In this document: positions 6,457 to 8,330 of the stretch, piece after piece
Layout of the letters: the number at the start of each line of letters is the position of its first letter
Numbering within the stretch: position 1 is the stretch's first letter
Source of the DNA: SAR202 cluster bacterium
Lineage (GTDB): Bacteria > Chloroflexota > Dehalococcoidia > SAR202 > CAJWER01
DNA: 8,330 nt
Direction of reading: 5' to 3'
NCBI GenBank assembly: GCA_030740335.1
Contig: JASLXL010000038.1
Coordinates: 1 to 8,330 of the forward strand
The notes under the pieces: generated by a model
Told to the model about the DNA's origin: nothing
Databases searched by the model: none
The model's input: only the letters and a program-made list of their open reading frames with translations
Position numbers and translations under genes: made by a program

Positions 6457-6579
6457 ATGGTAGTCTGGTTTCGCTATGACCCGGACGCGGTCACCAGATT
6501 CTTCCCAGTGTCCGACGTGGACACCGCCACTACCATGATAGAAAATTGGTTAACACAACAGCACCCTGGGATCGTATGA
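6457..6579 (+). CDS. Possible 40-residue ORF before the cupredoxin gene
   Basis: ATG 6457 to TGA 6577-6579 reads MVVWFRYDPDAVTRFFPVSD followed by an acidic/Thr segment and MIENWLTQQHPGIV. The frame is open back to TGA 6418-6420 with a hydrophobic lead (LVLWAVMVVWF), so a short membrane protein or a remnant is conceivable. Its stop overlaps the ribosome site of the cupredoxin gene. The start has no good Shine-Dalgarno. It is reported because the amino-acid composition looks protein-like, but the call is weak. Confidence 0.2.
   Translation: MVVWFRYDPDAVTRFFPVSDVDTATTMIENWLTQQHPGIV
6464..6524. promoter_or_regulatory. Two compact inverted repeats in the divergent spacer
   Basis: TGACC-CGGACGC-GGTCA (6477-6493) is flanked by TCTGGT (6464-6469) and ACCAGA (6493-6498). 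GTGTCC-GACGT-GGACAC (6508-6524) is a 6-bp stem with a 5-nt loop. They lie 66-126 nt before the cupredoxin start, between the lipoprotein and cupredoxin genes, which diverge. They may be operator or leader structures; no promoter boxes could be assigned. Confidence 0.25.
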
Positions 6580-6583
6580 GGAG
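6578..6583 (+). promoter_or_regulatory. Shine-Dalgarno GAGGAG selecting ATG 6590
   Basis: GAGGAG lies 6 nt before ATG 6590 but only 3 nt before the adjacent GTG 6587, so ATG is the better start of the cupredoxin lipoprotein. Confidence 0.6.
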
Positions 6584-6589
6584 ATTGTG

Positions 6590-7204
6590 ATGAAACAACG
6601 AGGGATTACGGTAATAGCAACCGGATTGATCTTTCTCGTTCTAGGTTGCGGGATCGGCGGGGCTGATCCGGTGACGCCCACGCTAGATCCAACCACCGGG
6701 GTTGGAACACTCAACATTAGCATGGACGATTTTAGGTTCACCCCCGACAGGATCGATCTGACAGCTTGCCAGAAGGTACGTGTCGTTCTGAGCAACAACT
6801 CCGCGACGAACGATCATGGCTTCACGGTCGGTTTTGGAGTAACGAAGGAAGGTGGTTCACCGACCGGATTCGAGACCGATTGGTTTGAAGAAATCGAAGT
6901 GGCGGTCACCGGTCCTGCCAAGAAGGTCTCGGCCGGCAAGGCAATACTGACTCACGACGGCACCGGTTCTGTGGAAAATGGCGGCGGTGGATTCATGATC
7001 CTAAAGGCCCCTTCCAGCCAGGCTACAATCATTGAGTTCGCCGTGCCTCCCACGATCGGTGACTTCGAATTCGCGTCATTTGAGTATGGTGGGAAACACT
7101 ATGAAGACGGAATGAAGGGACTCATCAAGGTGTTTCCTGGGAAATCTGCTCGAAATGACGAGGTCGGAAAGTCGTGGCAGCAAGCGAAAACGAAGTGTCT
7201 CTGA
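6590..7204 (+). CDS. Cupredoxin-fold lipoprotein with altered copper site
   Basis: This 204-residue protein has a lipoprotein signal peptide (MKQRG, hydrophobic 6-18, LVLGC with C20), so it is probably anchored outside the cytoplasmic membrane. After a Pro/Thr linker, LNISMDDFRFTPDRIDL (41-57) and VRVVLSNNSATNDHGFTV (63-80) are the first strands of a plastocyanin-like domain with the first His ligand (H76). The C-terminal loop FEYGGKHYEDGMKGLIKV (164-181) keeps the second His (H170) and Met (M175) at canonical spacing, but the position five before the His, normally the Cys ligand, is E165. A type-1 blue copper centre is therefore unlikely. The site might bind copper without charge transfer, bind another metal, or be structural. 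The stretch between (about 81-150, Gly-rich) is longer than in small cupredoxins. The gene is convergent with the di-heme cytochrome gene. Confidence 0.8.
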   Translation: MKQRGITVIATGLIFLVLGCGIGGADPVTPTLDPTTGVGTLNISMDDFRFTPDRIDLTACQKVRVVLSNNSATNDHGFTVGFGVTKEGGSPTGFETDWFEEIEVAVTGPAKKVSAGKAILTHDGTGSVENGGGGFMILKAPSSQATIIEFAVPPTIGDFEFASFEYGGKHYEDGMKGLIKVFPGKSARNDEVGKSWQQAKTKCL

Positions 7205-7557
7205 TTTATTCCTCCCGTCAAGCGCCAGGAACGGCCCAGCGGGCAATGGTGCCCAAAGCTGGACATGACTCGGCAAGAGTCGTCGTGGCGTCTACCAGAA
7301 GAAATTGTTGACTGTAAGTAACCCAACCAGTACACCCGACGATACTCCGGCCTCCACTACAAGTATCATCAACAATGGTCTCTCCATTAGTGTCTCCATG
7401 AAAAGCCTCACACGTTCACTGCGTTCCCTGTAACAGTGCACCTCTGGGAACAGCCTAGCCTAGGGCTTGGGCGTGGCTGATAGTAGCGAAGGCTATTGGG
7501 CTAGTAGGTGTGAATAGCGAGGACGCTGTTAAGGCTTATATGAGGTACGTTGGGATG
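7205..7557. other. 353-nt convergent spacer
   Basis: The spacer between the cupredoxin gene and the cytochrome gene holds one probable small minus-strand ORF, described separately, and a hairpin GACTC-GGCAA-GAGTC (7267-7281) beyond the cupredoxin stop. No T-run follows the hairpin, so it is not a convincing terminator. A plus-strand frame across 7462-7585 is open for about 40 codons without a credible start. Nothing else was recognised. Confidence 0.6.
7292..7399 (-). CDS. Probable small single-span membrane protein (35 aa)
   Basis: ATG 7399 to TAG 7294-7292 encodes METLMERP, then a hydrophobic helix beginning LLMILVVEAGVSSGVLVG and ending LLTVNNFFW. A GAGG site (7409-7406) lies 6 nt before the ATG. 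The frame is open further upstream and reads YRERSERVRLF before the Met, so a GTG start at 7441 would give 49 residues with a charged, amphipathic N-terminus. A charged segment, one membrane span and an aromatic C-terminus are typical of small membrane proteins. No family was recognised. It is on the same strand as the cytochrome gene, 158 nt past its stop, and convergent with the cupredoxin gene. Confidence 0.4.
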   Translation of the reverse strand: METLMERPLLMILVVEAGVSSGVLVGLLTVNNFFW

Positions 7558-8330
7558 TTAGGGCGGACCACCATTGTCATCCGGTAGAGTCCGCATGAAG
7601 TCAATTAGAGCCTTTAGCTCTGAATCGTCGATGTTATCGGAAACGTTGTGCGTGGTCCCCGCCTGGAGCACTTGATGGAGCGTGGCTGCGCTCCCGTCGT
7701 GGAAATAGGGCGCGGTCAACCATATGCCGCGTAACGACGGGGTGTCGAAGTTTGTACCACGCCCGTGGGAGTTCTTCTCATTGGTAGGATCGCCCGTTCC
7801 CACGTCGTGTAGCTGTAGGTCCGTGTACAGTGGTGGCGTGTGACACGTGTCGCAGCCCAGCGTCGCAAATAACGACCTCCCACGGTCTATGGTTTCCTTG
7901 TCACCTCCATAAGGCGAGGATGGGATCTCAATCGATGTGAGATAGGTCGCAAAGAGCGTCCAATTCCTCGGATAACCCAGCGTGTGGCGGACCTAAAGAG
8001 TCGTGAGGCTTTCCTGCAACCAGTCCATTTCCAAACTGGATCTCCTTGATAGTGATCTCCACATCCTGGAGTTCATTGAAGTCTCCTGACCAGTGGATGG
8101 GCAGAGTCTGCGCTATCCCAAACAGCGAGGGGGTGTTTCTTGGGCCGTCCGGGAAACCAAGCCAGGTGCGAGCATCCATCGTGCCATCGAAGTGACAGGT
8201 AGCACACGAAATCCAGTTATCGGTTGTCAGGGCAGGTTCCGCAGCTGAATTGAACAGCTTCTTACCGAGCAGCACCGGCGGCGTCATGGGGATGTCCGTC
8301 ATCGGGACGGTATCGGTGACAGTGAGAGTT
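7558..8330 (-). pseudogene. Di-heme cytochrome c peroxidase/MauG-like protein, frameshifted, 5' end outside window
   Basis: Two minus-strand frames form one protein. The first enters from the right edge without a stop and reads LLGKKLFNSA, SCATCHFDG (heme motif CATCH, 8206-8192), HWSGDFNELQD and EELDAL, then hits TGA. Shifting at the TTT tract (AAA at 7951-7953 on the plus strand) restores ATYLTSIEIPSSPYGG, RGRSLFATLGCDTCHTPP (second heme CDTCH, 7854-7840), TPSLRGIWLTAPYFHDGSAA and ALIDFMRTLP, ending at TAA 7560-7558. Removing one T rejoins the frames. CXXCH pairs with the APYFHDGSA motif define the bacterial di-heme peroxidase/MauG group. These are periplasmic or surface redox enzymes that reduce peroxide or oxidise a partner. 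The HWSGNF-type motif is common in longer surface proteins with an N-terminal propeller, so more protein probably lies outside the window. It is either a pseudogene or a single-base assembly error. Confidence 0.75.

Noticed and set aside
4554..6677. 13-bp direct repeat GATCCGGTGACGC at 4554-4566 and 6665-6677
   Set aside because: One such 13-mer match is expected about as often as not by chance in a window of this size, and the flanks do not match.
7267..7281. Hairpin GACTC-GGCAA-GAGTC as a terminator of the cupredoxin gene
   Set aside because: Only five base pairs, no T-run, and about 60 nt past the stop.
7462..7585. Plus-strand open frame of about 40 codons ending near the cytochrome stop
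   Set aside because: No credible start or ribosome site, and it overlaps the end of the well-supported cytochrome gene.

Overview
The window looks like a piece of a bacterial chromosome of moderate GC, most likely Chloroflexota (SAR202 or Dehalococcoidia-like). This rests on a lipoprotein with a Thr/Pro-rich (TPTPT) tail, PKD/CTERM surface-protein remnants, large non-secreted propeller glycosidases, and frequent TTG starts behind strong Shine-Dalgarno sites. The assignment is inferred from style, not from a marker gene. No rRNA, tRNA, CRISPR array or insertion sequence was found.

Left part (1-4500): a gene fragment runs off the left edge on the minus strand (1-184) and may carry a gp5/VgrG-type OB motif. 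It is followed by a carbohydrate cassette. A sialidase-like six-bladed propeller protein (259-1431, minus) is divergent from two tandem paralogues (1661-3082 and 3107-4498, plus) of an uncharacterised GH32/GH43-like five-bladed propeller family. None of the three has a signal peptide, so they probably act in the cytoplasm on imported glycans or glycosides.

Middle part (4500-6420, all minus strand): in transcription order there is a TPT-tail lipoprotein broken by frame changes (6418-6073), a YhcH/NanQ-family sugar anomerase-like protein (6000-5425), the decayed 3' end of a PKD-domain surface protein with an IPTL-CTERM-like anchor (5441-5169), and a small exported helical protein with two similar helical repeats (5133-4612). 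The PKD remnant carries two in-frame stop codons inside a perfect 25-nt palindrome.

Right part (6420-8330): a cupredoxin-fold lipoprotein (6590-7204, plus) has lost the usual cysteine copper ligand. It faces a di-heme cytochrome c peroxidase/MauG-like gene (minus) that enters from the right edge and has one frameshift. The 353-base convergent spacer between them holds a probable small membrane-protein ORF that is too short for ordinary gene calling.

Functional reading: the sialidase-like protein, the paired propeller glycosidases and the YhcH-type anomerase fit one sugar-salvage theme, although YhcH lies about 1 kb beyond the cassette on the opposite strand. The right half looks like envelope and redox functions in decay, or a stretch with assembly indels: all four gene lesions fall between 5.2 and 8.0 kb.
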